DNA from: an uncultured Mucilaginibacter sp.
Lineage (GTDB): Bacteria > Bacteroidota > Bacteroidia > Sphingobacteriales > Sphingobacteriaceae
DNA length: 64,000 nt
Reading direction: 5' to 3'
Assembly (NCBI RefSeq): GCF_913773635.1
Contig: NZ_CAJYGQ010000001.1
Span: forward strand, 186,001-250,000
Positions 9,716-19,269 of this stretch are shown here, one piece after another. Positions within the stretch are counted from its first letter, which is position 1. Every line of letters begins with the position of its first letter. The notes beneath the pieces were generated by a model. It made no database searches. It was not told the origin of the DNA and saw only the letters and a program-made list of their open reading frames with translations. The position numbers were made by a program, and so were the translations under genes.

Positions 9716-10324
9716 ATGTTTACTCGACCAATTATTTACATGCAGCTAAATTCCTTGAGTGATTCCGACTTATGGTCTTTGATCATTGGCGATAATTATC
9801 GTGCTTTCTGTGAGCTATTTGACAGGTACTGGTTAAGACTATTCAAAACGGCACAGAGATATCTTGACTGCGAAACCGCTTGTGAAGAGGCTGTGCATGA
9901 CCTTTTTTTAAATTTATGGAACCGACGGAAGTTTTTGGTGATCCTCAATGTTGAACATTATTTAAAAGCCTCTATCCGATATCAGGTCTTTAAGTATCAA
10001 AAAAAGACTAAAACAGAGATTATAGCTTTCAGCGAGAATCTTGAGAATAGGACCGAGTTGGTCAGCTACAATCAGGGTAGTGAAAGGTTACAATCCAGCG
10101 AGTTAGAGCGGCAACTTGAATCGTATTTGAATGCGCTTCCGCTACGTTGCCGGCAAATATTTTTACTTAGCAGGAGAGATTATCTTTCTAACGAAGAAAT
10201 TGCCGCGATGTTGAAAATCTCAAAGCGCTCGGTAGAAAATCAAATTACTATAGCATTGAAACATCTGCGTTTCAACCTGAGGGAAATAATGATATTATTG
10301 ATTTTATCTGCTCACAACCTTTAA
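9716..10324 (+). CDS. ECF (FecI-like) RNA polymerase sigma factor
   Basis: 202 residues from ATG 9716; the ATG at 9740 (MQLNSLSDSDLW) is an equally plausible start. Sigma region 2 spans roughly residues 15-90 (AFCELFDRYWLRLF, AVHDLFLNLWNRR) and region 4 roughly residues 130-190 (LPLRCRQIFLLSRRDYLSNEEIAAML, SKRSVENQI). This is the Bacteroidota PUL-type sigma-70 family, which directs RNA polymerase to a SusC/SusD promoter after release by a FecR anti-sigma factor. A FecR gene follows at 10640 and an STN-type SusC at 11921, so a three-part trans-envelope signalling relay is expected. Its gap to FecR is 315 bases, longer than usual for a tight operon. Confidence 0.93.
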   Translation: MFTRPIIYMQLNSLSDSDLWSLIIGDNYRAFCELFDRYWLRLFKTAQRYLDCETACEEAVHDLFLNLWNRRKFLVILNVEHYLKASIRYQVFKYQKKTKTEIIAFSENLENRTELVSYNQGSERLQSSELERQLESYLNALPLRCRQIFLLSRRDYLSNEEIAAMLKISKRSVENQITIALKHLRFNLREIMILLILSAHNL

Positions 10325-10639
10325 GGTCAGTCTACAACACTCCGGTAACCAAGAATTCCCTTGTTTTATTTTAAAGTTATATCCAAATAATATCTCATCA
10401 GCACACCTTGATGCCATGTTTCTATTCCTTCCAATCATAACTAAGATCGTCTTACGATAGCTACTGCAGATTCTTGCTATATCAATCAAATGCAATGAGC
10501 CTTTATGTGATTAATATAATCCAGATAAGTATCTGTAGAGACAAAGTTATTCAAACCACAATTTTTAATAAAAGTTAGTGTGTGCGGCATTCAGAAGACA
10601 CTCTATAATTTTAAAGGCTTGCATCAATAGCCTAAAATT
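10325..10639. other. Intergenic region between ECF sigma and FecR genes
   Basis: 315 bases, AT-rich, with no credible gene on either strand; a 63-codon antisense frame has no family features. No clear terminator is visible. FecR may have its own promoter here. Confidence 0.4.
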
Positions 10640-11779
10640 ATGAAACGAAGCGAGTACCTCATTCTTTTTGAAAAATTTTTAGCGGGGGAGGCCTCTGAAG
10701 AAGAAATCGCGAAAGTGATGTCTTACAAGGACGATCTCGAATTGGCTGAAGCTGACGAAATGAATGCAGAAGAGCGTGAACGCGGGGCTCGTATCTTGTC
10801 CGGGTTAAATGAGGCCACCGGTCATGGGGTCCGTTCTGTACGTTACCTTAATACTTGGTTATATGTAGCAGCAATAATACTTGTTCTGCTGGTTACAGGT
10901 GTTTATTTGTGGAGCAACATTTCAAGCCCTAAAGAAAACAACGCTTCATACGCTCTTAAAACTAATGACGTAAAGCCCGGCATTGATAAAGCAGTATTAA
11001 AATTGGCCAATGGTGAGGAGGTCGTTCTGTCTAAAAATACTAGCGGTACTTTAATTAATCAGGGAGGCATTACCGTAAGTAAAGATAAGAATGGATCATT
11101 GAATTACAACATATCTTCAGCAGGCAAGGCAAAGGCCACATCAGGTTATAATGTACTTACCACGCCACGTGGTGCCGAGTACCGCATTACGCTTGAAGAT
11201 GGTACAAACGTTTGGCTTAATTCTGCATCAACACTAAAATTTCCTGTAGCTTTTACAAATAGTGAGCGTCGTGTGCAAATTACCGGCGAGGCTTACTTTG
11301 AGGTAGCTAAGAATAAGCATAAGCCTTTTAAAGTGGTTTTTAACGATCAGGAAATAGAGGTACTGGGCACGCATTTCGATGTTAATGCATATGATGACGA
11401 GCCTGATGCCAAAACTACGCTGCTGGAAGGGTCAGTAAAGGTAACCCGTAATGGAAAAAGACAGATATTGATCCCTGGGGAGCAAGCTGTAAGTACCCGT
11501 AATCAGCGTGGTTTTGCTGTAAATAAGGTAAATATTCAAGACGTTATAGCCTGGAAAAATGGCTTTTTTCAATTTCGTAACGCAAGCCTGGTCAGCATCA
11601 TGCGTCAGGCATCACGCTGGTATGATGTAGATGTAATTTACGAAAAGGGCTTTTCGCCTGATGAATATGGCGGCCGCGTAACCAAGTACAAAAACATTTC
11701 TGAATTGTTAAATAACCTTGAACTTACAGGGACTGTTCACTTTAAAGTAGTCGGAAGGAGGATCATAGTTATGAAATAA
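10640..11779 (+). CDS. FecR-family anti-sigma factor
   Basis: 379 residues. A cytoplasmic N-terminal anti-sigma part (MKRSEYLILFEKFLAGEASEEE) is followed by one transmembrane helix around residues 74-90 (LYVAAIILVLLVTGVYLW) and a periplasmic FecR domain with the hallmark GAEYRITLEDGTNVWLNSAS and GEAYFEVAKNKHKPF. The C-terminal domain (WKNGFFQF, IMRQASRWYDVDV, LELTGTVHFKV) is the part that contacts the STN domain of the receptor. It probably holds the upstream ECF sigma factor inactive until the SusC protein at 11921 is occupied. It aligns well by eye with the second FecR in this window (41503-42660), so the two systems are paralogous. Confidence 0.95.
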   Translation: MKRSEYLILFEKFLAGEASEEEIAKVMSYKDDLELAEADEMNAEERERGARILSGLNEATGHGVRSVRYLNTWLYVAAIILVLLVTGVYLWSNISSPKENNASYALKTNDVKPGIDKAVLKLANGEEVVLSKNTSGTLINQGGITVSKDKNGSLNYNISSAGKAKATSGYNVLTTPRGAEYRITLEDGTNVWLNSASTLKFPVAFTNSERRVQITGEAYFEVAKNKHKPFKVVFNDQEIEVLGTHFDVNAYDDEPDAKTTLLEGSVKVTRNGKRQILIPGEQAVSTRNQRGFAVNKVNIQDVIAWKNGFFQFRNASLVSIMRQASRWYDVDVIYEKGFSPDEYGGRVTKYKNISELLNNLELTGTVHFKVVGRRIIVMK

Positions 11780-11810
11780 CGGTACCCGTTTTATAACTGC
11801 GTCCTAAAAT

Positions 11811-11862
11811 GATCACCGGTTACATTGCCGCGTCCCCGGTGATCCCAGCCTTGAGAAGCTGG
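11811..11862 (+). other. Two consecutive hairpins in the FecR-SusC intergenic region
   Basis: GATCACCGG (11811-11819) pairs perfectly with CCGGTGATC (11836-11844), and directly after it CCAGC (11845-11849) pairs with GCTGG (11858-11862). No T-run follows, so this is not a standard terminator. It may be an attenuator, an RNA processing site or a regulatory RNA target ahead of susC. Confidence 0.5.
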
Positions 11863-11920
11863 ATCAGGTCCGCATTTTTAGTAGTTCAAAAAACCAATTA
11901 TACACTAACCTAACATTCAA

Positions 11921-14900
11921 ATGTATAAAAATTTTACTGCAATAATATGCAGGGCTTGCTCCTGCATTCCACCTAAATTTCTGAGAGTAATGAAATTAAC
12001 CATCGTAATATGGGCATTAGCCCTGATTCAGGTTAACGCAGCAAGCTTTGCACAGAAAGTTAATATCCGCGTTGTAAATGCGTCAATGGACGACGTTCTT
12101 ACCAATTTGAGCGTACAAACCGGCTATAACTTCATCTATAATTCGGCAATGATCAAGACAGCCAAGCCCGTGAGTTTAAATATAGCCGACGGGTCATTGA
12201 CTGATGCCCTTAATAGTTGTTTTAAAGATCAGCCACTGAATTTTGTAATAAACGGCAATACGGTCGTCATCAAAAAGAAAGTCACGCCCGCACCGTCGGC
12301 TGCCACTATCGCTACTCGATCAGCTGCACCAATCGTTATCACCGGAACTGTTACCGACAATAAGGGGCAACCTTTAGCAGGGGTCAGTATCTCAATTAAA
12401 GGCACAACCACCGGAACGGCTACTAACGCTGATGGTAAGTTTACCCTAAGAGTACCAGATGATAACGGCACAATGGTATTCAACTTAATGGGTTTCACCA
12501 CACAGGAAATCGCTTTAAAAGGGAAGAACATTATCAATGTTGTGATGGAAGAAACTCCATCGGCGTTAAACGAAGTTGTAGTGGTGGGCTACGGTACACA
12601 ACAAAAGAAAGATGTAATTTCTGCAGTATCATCCATAAAGGGTAGGGATATTGAGAACTTACCTGTAGCAACTCCTCAATCTTTAATACAAGGCCGTGCC
12701 ACTGGTGTTCAGGTGATACAAAACTCTGGTTCTCCGGGTAGCGGTGTTACCGTGCGCATAAGGGGAACTACTTCAATTAACGCGGGCAACGATCCTCTTT
12801 ATATTATTGATGGCGTGCCGGTAGAATCAGGCAGCTTAAGTAGTATCAGCTTATCGGGCAGTCAGCCATCAGCGCTTGCTGCTATCAATGCCGATGATAT
12901 TGAATCGATGGAGGTTTTGAAAGATGCGGGTGCGTTGGCTATTTACGGATCAAGGGCTGCCAATGGTGTAGTGCTAATTACTACCAAACATGGTAAAAAG
13001 GGTAGCACCGTATTCAACCTTAATTATTACACCGGTTTTCAGCAAGACAATCCTAACCGAAGGGTTAAGTTAATGAACAGTCAGCAAGCTATTGACCTTA
13101 TACAAGAAGGGCGCGCCAATGCCTTGTCTGACGGTATAACCTCTTTGTACGGTTTTTTATTGCCTGCACCTGATGGTACAGTTTCAAACACCGACTGGCA
13201 AAATGCCTTGTTTCGCACTGCACCAATATCCAATTATGAGGTATCTGTACGTGGCGGAGAAAATAAACTGAGATTTTCGGTTAGTGGTAGTTATTTGGAT
13301 CAGCAGGGTATTATTATAAAGTCGGGCTTTACCCGCGGTACAGGTCGTATTAACCTTGATTATGATGCATCAAATAAATTCAAATTTGGTACTAATTTGT
13401 CATTGTCAAGGTACACCAACAACAGGGTGTCTACCGACGATGGTGCCTCTTCGCTTATACAAGTAGCTTTAAAAAAATCACCCTCTTTACCTATCTATAA
13501 TCCTGATGGTACCTTTTACCAGGGAGATGTGTCGGGCTTTATAAACCCGGTGGCGTTTGCCAATAAGCTCAAATACGTGAACCAGGTAAGCACGGTAAAA
13601 GGCAATATTTATGGCGAATACACAATCATACCAAAGCTTATATTACGAAGTACAGCAGGGCTTGACTATGATGCTGTCACCGATCAGTTTTTTCAACCAT
13701 CTGATGCGGTGCGGAATGGTGTTGCGGTAGGAGAGGCATTCAATTCTAACGTAACCGGCTGGATCATTGAGAATACATTAAGTTACTCTCACGATGTAGG
13801 TAAACATCACTTAACCGGGCTTTTGGGTTACAGCCAGCAGGAGCGTAGCTCATTTGCCTTGAATGGAAGGGGTACGCCTTACTCAACCAATAATATCTAT
13901 ACGTTAAACGCCGCTACAACACCAACCAGTGTGTCGTCAAGCACGTCGGCTTATGGATTATCATCAGCCTTTGCACGCATAGGTTACGCTTATAATGATA
14001 AGTATCTGTTGGAGGCTTCGGCACGTCGCGATGGGTCATCAAGATTTGGGGCTAATAAACGTTACTCCATATTTCCAGCCCTCTCTGCTGCGTGGCGCGT
14101 ATCAAATGAAGCATTCTGGAATAAGAGCTCTGTTATAAATGATTTGAAATTCAGAGCAAGTATTGGCAAAACGGGTAACCAAACCATTGGTGATTATGTA
14201 GCTCAGGGGCAGTACTCAACCGGAGCCAACTACATAGGTCAAAGCGGTATAGCACTCACCACGCTTCCTAATCCTGATCTTACCTGGGAGACCACCCTTC
14301 AATACAATGCCGGACTTGATGTCTCGCTCTTTTCATCAAGGTTAAGTTTTACTGTAGATGCCTACGTAAAGAATACGTCCAACCTGTTGCTGCAGGTGCC
14401 TTTACCTAACACCTCAGGTTTCAGCTCTGTCCTGCAAAATATTGGTGCCACACAAAATAAAGGCCTTGAGTTTGGGCTAAACACGATCAATATCGACAAC
14501 AAGAACCTATCATGGCGCAGCAACTTCAATATATCTTTCAATCGTAACAAAGTAGTACAGCTATACAGTGGGGCGGCAAACATCATCCAAACTGTAGGGG
14601 CTGGTTTGTCAGGTTCGCTTACATCGTACAACATTTTGCAGGTTGGCAGCCCTATTGGCAGTTTATATGGCTGGAGGCAGTCGGGTGTGTACCGCAATTC
14701 AACTGATAACACATCAAAAATTACCAGCACAAGCTTTGGTACCAACGGGTATGTTTTCAAAGGTGGCGATATGATTTTTCAAGACCTGAACGGTAACGGC
14801 ACAATTGATATTGACGACCGGATGATTATTGGTAATGCGCAGCCGAAATTTACAGGTGGCTTTAATAATACGGTAACCTGGCGCAATTTTGACCTCAACT

Positions 14901-15325
14901 TATTGATGACGTTTAGCTATGGCAACGATATTGTCAACGGAACGAGGTATGCTGCAGAATCGGCTACCGGTTTTAACGGATCAGTAACGCTATTGAACCG
15001 TTGGAGAAACGAAGGTGATATCACTAACATTCCACGCGCTAACTATGTAGATCCGGCTGGTAACAGGCGGTTTTCAAACCGCTGGATAGAGGACGGCTCA
15101 TACTTAAGAGCAAAGAACCTGACAATTGGCTACAAACTGCCTGCAAGCTTACTTGGGAAAGTAAAAGTAAGATCATGCCGGCTGTACGCAACCGCTCAAA
15201 ACCTCTTTACACTTACCAATTATACCGGTTATGACCCTGAGGCCAGTTCTATTCAATTGGGGGTTGATCAAGGCACCTATCCTCAATACCGTGCTTACAT
15301 TTTTGGAATTAACGTTGGATTTTAA
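11921..15325 (+). CDS. SusC/RagA-type TonB-dependent transporter with STN signalling domain
   Basis: 1134 residues. After a long n-region and signal sequence (LTIVIWALALIQVNAASFAQ) comes an STN domain at about residues 45-115 (MDDVLTNLSVQTGYNFIYN), a CarboxypepD_reg-like domain (ITGTVTDNKGQPLAGVSISIKGT), the TonB box and plug (NEVVVVGYGTQ, YIIDGVPVESGS, VLKDAGALAIYGSRAANGV) and a 22-strand barrel ending in aromatic VGF. It forms the outer-membrane channel for a glycan oligomer and, through the STN domain, signals to the FecR protein encoded upstream. The adjacent SusD starts 10 bases downstream. Rhamnogalacturonan oligosaccharide is the likely cargo, inferred from the enzymes at 1-7917. Confidence 0.96.
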   Translation: MYKNFTAIICRACSCIPPKFLRVMKLTIVIWALALIQVNAASFAQKVNIRVVNASMDDVLTNLSVQTGYNFIYNSAMIKTAKPVSLNIADGSLTDALNSCFKDQPLNFVINGNTVVIKKKVTPAPSAATIATRSAAPIVITGTVTDNKGQPLAGVSISIKGTTTGTATNADGKFTLRVPDDNGTMVFNLMGFTTQEIALKGKNIINVVMEETPSALNEVVVVGYGTQQKKDVISAVSSIKGRDIENLPVATPQSLIQGRATGVQVIQNSGSPGSGVTVRIRGTTSINAGNDPLYIIDGVPVESGSLSSISLSGSQPSALAAINADDIESMEVLKDAGALAIYGSRAANGVVLITTKHGKKGSTVFNLNYYTGFQQDNPNRRVKLMNSQQAIDLIQEGRANALSDGITSLYGFLLPAPDGTVSNTDWQNALFRTAPISNYEVSVRGGENKLRFSVSGSYLDQQGIIIKSGFTRGTGRINLDYDASNKFKFGTNLSLSRYTNNRVSTDDGASSLIQVALKKSPSLPIYNPDGTFYQGDVSGFINPVAFANKLKYVNQVSTVKGNIYGEYTIIPKLILRSTAGLDYDAVTDQFFQPSDAVRNGVAVGEAFNSNVTGWIIENTLSYSHDVGKHHLTGLLGYSQQERSSFALNGRGTPYSTNNIYTLNAATTPTSVSSSTSAYGLSSAFARIGYAYNDKYLLEASARRDGSSRFGANKRYSIFPALSAAWRVSNEAFWNKSSVINDLKFRASIGKTGNQTIGDYVAQGQYSTGANYIGQSGIALTTLPNPDLTWETTLQYNAGLDVSLFSSRLSFTVDAYVKNTSNLLLQVPLPNTSGFSSVLQNIGATQNKGLEFGLNTINIDNKNLSWRSNFNISFNRNKVVQLYSGAANIIQTVGAGLSGSLTSYNILQVGSPIGSLYGWRQSGVYRNSTDNTSKITSTSFGTNGYVFKGGDMIFQDLNGNGTIDIDDRMIIGNAQPKFTGGFNNTVTWRNFDLNLLMTFSYGNDIVNGTRYAAESATGFNGSVTLLNRWRNEGDITNIPRANYVDPAGNRRFSNRWIEDGSYLRAKNLTIGYKLPASLLGKVKVRSCRLYATAQNLFTLTNYTGYDPEASSIQLGVDQGTYPQYRAYIFGINVGF

Positions 15326-15335
15326 ATCGAAAAAA

Positions 15336-16754
15336 ATGAAGATCAATATAATTACTGCTATCATTATGTTTTGCCTTTTCTCGGTTTCCTGTACAAAGGT
15401 AACTGATCAGGTACCTGATAGCCAGATTACCCCAGCTAACTTTTACAAAACAGCGTCAGATGCCGATAATGCAATTAACGCTTGTTATGACGTGCTACAA
15501 AAACTTCCTGTAAATTTTGAACTTTGGGGAGACGGCCGCGCTGATATTCTTGCAGCTACAGACAGACCTTTAAGTGCAGATTTGCAGGTGGTTAATGGTA
15601 ATATTTCGGCCAGTAACAGTTATGTAAACGGGTGGAACGCTTTATATAGTGGCATAAATCGCTGCAATAGCGTGCTTGCCAACGTTCCTAACATTACCGA
15701 TCCGTCATTGGCGGGCCGTAAAGACAGGATTATAGGCGAGGCTTATTTCTTACGCGCGTTGTTTTACTTTTATCTGGCCAGAACCTTTGAAAACGTACCG
15801 CTTATTATAAAGCCTTATGAGGATTTGAGCAATGATTTTTTCCCTAAGAATAACGATCGTGCTACAATATTTGCCCAAATAGAAAAAGACCTTAAAGCTG
15901 CCGAGCCTTTAGTACCAGATCTGCCTTTTTCTACCACTATTGAGAACAAAGGAAAAACCACTAAAGCTGCCATACGCACAGCAATGGCCGATTTTTACTT
16001 ATGGAATAAAAAGTACCAGGAAGCAGCAGATGCTGCGGCACTGGTGATAAGCAGTCCGGCAGGTTATTCGCTGCTTTCAGGCGCTAATTTTAGTAACATG
16101 TTCACATTGAAAAATCAATCCGAATCTATCCTCGAGATTCAGTACAACAACGCGAACCAGGAAGGTACACCGGGAACGAACGATGTTAACGGACTAACCG
16201 AGCAGTTTCTGCCTATAGGTGGCTCGTACACTGCCGGCAACTGGCGCTACCTGCCATCCAATAAATTGTTAACAGCATTACCCGCCACTGATCTACGGGC
16301 AGGCATTACTTACAAAAACACAGGCCCTACGCCGGCCCCGTTTCGTGATGCCAACAGAATTTACATAGCTAAGTACCCTGGCACACTGGTTGGGTCTGTG
16401 CTGTTCCAGGATTCTAACTTCATCATTTACAGGTTGGCTGAGGTTATTCTTTTCCGTGCGGAGGCGCTCAACGAGCTTGGCCAAACCAACCAGGCCATTA
16501 CGCTTTTAAATCAAATCAGAACAAGAGCCGGGTTAAATGGCACCACGGCCACTTCACAAGGCGATGTCCGTTTAGCAATAGAAAACGAAAGATTTACAGA
16601 GCTGGCCTTTGAAGGGAAAAGGTACTATGACCTGGTACGCACGGGCAGGTATGCTGCCGTAACGGGCTTCAATGACGTTAACTACTTGCGATGGCCGATA
16701 CCTGCTAATGAAATCATTAAAAACAGAAATTTAGTTCAAAACCAAGGTTATTAA
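15336..16754 (+). CDS. SusD/RagB-family outer-membrane lipoprotein
   Basis: Start is the ATG at 15336; an upstream extension in the same frame would overlap susC and bury the signal peptide. The 472-residue protein begins with a lipoprotein signal (MFCLFSVSC, Cys19), followed by TPR-like SusD helices (AYFLRALFYFYLARTFENVPLI) and the C-terminal hallmark ALNELGQTNQAITLLNQIRTR with NERFTELAFEGKRYYDLVRTG. SusD proteins sit as a lid on the SusC barrel and capture the ligand. It is the partner of the preceding SusC. Confidence 0.96.
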   Translation: MKINIITAIIMFCLFSVSCTKVTDQVPDSQITPANFYKTASDADNAINACYDVLQKLPVNFELWGDGRADILAATDRPLSADLQVVNGNISASNSYVNGWNALYSGINRCNSVLANVPNITDPSLAGRKDRIIGEAYFLRALFYFYLARTFENVPLIIKPYEDLSNDFFPKNNDRATIFAQIEKDLKAAEPLVPDLPFSTTIENKGKTTKAAIRTAMADFYLWNKKYQEAADAAALVISSPAGYSLLSGANFSNMFTLKNQSESILEIQYNNANQEGTPGTNDVNGLTEQFLPIGGSYTAGNWRYLPSNKLLTALPATDLRAGITYKNTGPTPAPFRDANRIYIAKYPGTLVGSVLFQDSNFIIYRLAEVILFRAEALNELGQTNQAITLLNQIRTRAGLNGTTATSQGDVRLAIENERFTELAFEGKRYYDLVRTGRYAAVTGFNDVNYLRWPIPANEIIKNRNLVQNQGY

Positions 16755-16763
16755 ATTTATAGC

Positions 16764-17255
16764 ATGTTTAATATGAGTAATATAACTAGAAAATACTTGC
16801 TTTTTGCTTCATTATGCCTGATGATGCTTTTAAGCTGTAAAAAAGAAGAGACAACAGGAAACGTCGTAGATGCTGTGTACATTACATCCAATGCCAATAC
16901 AGGTTCTGGTACCTCAGCATCTACAACCATCACCAATTCAGCATCTGGTAAAGTTTCGGTGTCACCTGCAGTGGCCCGGGTATATGTGAATACGTTAAAA
17001 GGCTTTGACGTTAATGTTACCTACACCTTGTCGGGCACTGCTGTTGCTGGTACTAATTATACGCCACCCGCAGCATTGGCAGTAACTATACCGGCAGGTA
17101 AGTGGTATACTGATATACAGATACCGGTGATCAATAGTCCACTAAGTGGTAATCGAACTATCATCATAACTATGACCACCGCATCAAACAATGTGCAGGT
17201 GGGCATGGGTTCTGACCGTAATTACAAGGCCTTCACTTACACCCTGACTAATTAA
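16764..17255 (+). CDS. Calx-beta/DUF1735-like surface lipoprotein
   Basis: 163 residues; the start could be ATG 16764 or 16773. A lipoprotein signal (LLFASLCLMMLLSC) is followed by a Thr/Ser/Asn-rich linker and one immunoglobulin-like beta domain (VNVTYTLSGTAVAGTNY, VTIPAGKWYTDIQIPVI, NRTIIITMT). This resembles Calx-beta/DUF1735-type domains often encoded right after susD. In such positions the protein is often a surface glycan-binding accessory, but no binding site is recognizable here. It lies 9 bases after susD and 1 base before the FAD oxidoreductase gene, so it is part of the operon. Confidence 0.7.
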   Translation: MFNMSNITRKYLLFASLCLMMLLSCKKEETTGNVVDAVYITSNANTGSGTSASTTITNSASGKVSVSPAVARVYVNTLKGFDVNVTYTLSGTAVAGTNYTPPAALAVTIPAGKWYTDIQIPVINSPLSGNRTIIITMTTASNNVQVGMGSDRNYKAFTYTLTN

Positions 17256-17256
17256 A

Positions 17257-19269
17257 ATGAACAGGATATTTATATCACTAATACTGTTTTGTCTCAGTTT
17301 TGAATGGGCATACGCCCGGCCCCTGGCTGTGCCAAGGGCCGACGTATGTATTTACGGCGGAACGTCTGCCGGCGTTATTGCTGCTTATACAGCAGCGAAG
17401 TCTGGCAAAAGCGTAATACTGATCGAGCCTGGCAACAGGCTGGGCGGTCTCTCCAGCGGCGGCCTGGGCTTTACGGATATTGGTAACAAATACGTAGTAA
17501 CCGGGCTTGCACGCGATTTCTATCGCCACATAGGCCAATATTACGGTAAACTGGAACAATGGACATTCGAACCTAAGGTAGCCGAGGCAGTGTTTTTAAA
17601 ATACGCGAAGGAAAAAAGGATAACCATCTATTATAATTGGCGCCTTAACGCTGTCACTAAGGTCGGAACCGTTATCAAAAGCATTCGGTTAGAACAGAGC
17701 CAGCATCCGCATGCTGCAAAAAGATCAGTTATTGCCAAGCAGTTCATTGATTGCTCATACGAGGGCGATCTTATGGCAAAAGCAGGTGTGAGCTATACCA
17801 TAGGCCGCGAAGACAATTCGCTTTATAATGAAACGGTAAGTGGCGTACAATTAAAGAACGAACACCAATTCCCGGATAATATTGATCCGTACAAAGTTCC
17901 GGGAGACCCTAAAAGCGGTTTGCTTTGGGGCATAAGCAATGCCAAACTTGAACCCAACGGTACAGGCGATAAAAAGATACAGGCTTACAATTTTCGTATA
18001 TGCCTGAGTAATGACCCTGCTAACCGCATACCCATTACCAAGCCCGAAAGGTATGATTCAAGCAAGTATGAGTTACTGCTCAGATACCTTGCTGCCAAAC
18101 CGAGTAAAGATCTGTGGGCATTTTTGAAAATGAGCTTGATGCCTAACCACAAAACCGACATCAACAACAACGGGCCATTTTCCACCGATATGATTGGCAT
18201 GAATTACGAATATCCAGAGGGCAGCTATCAAACCCGTGAGGCTATCCTTACTGCTCATGAGGACTACACCAAAGGCCTGTTATATTTTGCCGGTCATGAT
18301 TCGCGAATGCCCGAGCATTTGCGCAACCAAATGCTGGAGTGGGGTTACCCTAAGGATGAGTATTTGGAAAGCGGGCACTTTACCAAACAATTATACGTGC
18401 GCGAAGCACGGCGGATGATAGGAGCCTATGTAATGACGCAGGCTAACTGCGAACGGAAGGTTGTAGTGCCTGATGGTGTTGGCATGGGCGCTTATAATAT
18501 GGATTCGCACAATGCACAACGGTTGGTGGTAAATGGTATGGTTAAGAATGAAGGTGATGTGCAATTGCGTGGAATCAGCCCATACCCAATAGCCTATCGC
18601 TCCATTACGCCAAAGCAAAGTGAATGCAGTAATCTCACCGTTCCGGTCTGTCTTTCAGCAAGCCACATGGCTTATGGTTCTATTCGTATGGAACCGGTTT
18701 TTATGGTGCTAGGGCAATCATCGGCGGTGGCGGCTTGCCAGGCCATTGATGGCCGTTGCGCTGTACAACAAATTGATGTGACCAAATTACAAAACGAATT
18801 AAAGACCAACCCGTTGGCAGATCATAGTTTGGCAGAGGTACTGATTGACAATGATGATACACAAAACGTAACAGTAACAGGCAAGTGGGATAAGGAGAAA
18901 ATTGGAGGATATGGGCCATCATTTTTAAAAGCTTCATCGGCTGGGAGTTCGGCAGTAAAATTTAGTGCCGCTATTGCCAAGCCGGGTAAGTACCAGATAT
19001 ATGCCTACTTTTCTAAAGTACCCAACGCGTCTGATGTTACTACGGTAAAGATTTTTAATGGTAATCAGCTTACAACCAGAAATGTAAAAAAGGATGAGAT
19101 ACAAATAGTTGGGCAAGCCTCGGGTGAATGGGTGGCTTTAGGATCTGCCGATTTTCAGCTTAAAAGGCGTGGCTACGTTGAGATATCAACTGAGGGCGCT
19201 AATGGTGTGGTAGTGGCCGATGCTGTATTGTTTGTGCCACAAAAAGTTAAGACTAATGAGCATCAATAG
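17257..19269 (+). CDS. Secreted FAD-dependent oxidoreductase (FAD_oxidored, xanthan-lyase-like family)
   Basis: 670 residues. A signal peptide (FISLILFCLSFEWAYA) precedes a dinucleotide-binding fold at about residues 28-57 (ADVCIYGGTSAGVIAAYTAAKSG, then VILIEPG) and the family signature GGLSSGGLG. The central part carries IDCSYEGDLMAKAGVSYTIGRE and the C-terminal FAD segment (GQSSAVAACQAI). A beta-rich C-terminal module follows (roughly 530-665). These proteins are common in plant-polysaccharide loci and are often mislabelled xanthan lyases; the substrate is unknown. The stop overlaps the start of the next gene by 14 bases, implying translational coupling with an SGNH hydrolase. Confidence 0.82.
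   Translation: MNRIFISLILFCLSFEWAYARPLAVPRADVCIYGGTSAGVIAAYTAAKSGKSVILIEPGNRLGGLSSGGLGFTDIGNKYVVTGLARDFYRHIGQYYGKLEQWTFEPKVAEAVFLKYAKEKRITIYYNWRLNAVTKVGTVIKSIRLEQSQHPHAAKRSVIAKQFIDCSYEGDLMAKAGVSYTIGREDNSLYNETVSGVQLKNEHQFPDNIDPYKVPGDPKSGLLWGISNAKLEPNGTGDKKIQAYNFRICLSNDPANRIPITKPERYDSSKYELLLRYLAAKPSKDLWAFLKMSLMPNHKTDINNNGPFSTDMIGMNYEYPEGSYQTREAILTAHEDYTKGLLYFAGHDSRMPEHLRNQMLEWGYPKDEYLESGHFTKQLYVREARRMIGAYVMTQANCERKVVVPDGVGMGAYNMDSHNAQRLVVNGMVKNEGDVQLRGISPYPIAYRSITPKQSECSNLTVPVCLSASHMAYGSIRMEPVFMVLGQSSAVAACQAIDGRCAVQQIDVTKLQNELKTNPLADHSLAEVLIDNDDTQNVTVTGKWDKEKIGGYGPSFLKASSAGSSAVKFSAAIAKPGKYQIYAYFSKVPNASDVTTVKIFNGNQLTTRNVKKDEIQIVGQASGEWVALGSADFQLKRRGYVEISTEGANGVVVADAVLFVPQKVKTNEHQ

Noticed and set aside
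14362..14760. 132-codon minus-strand frame inside susC
   Set aside because: Antisense shadow of the SusC barrel, low-quality composition.
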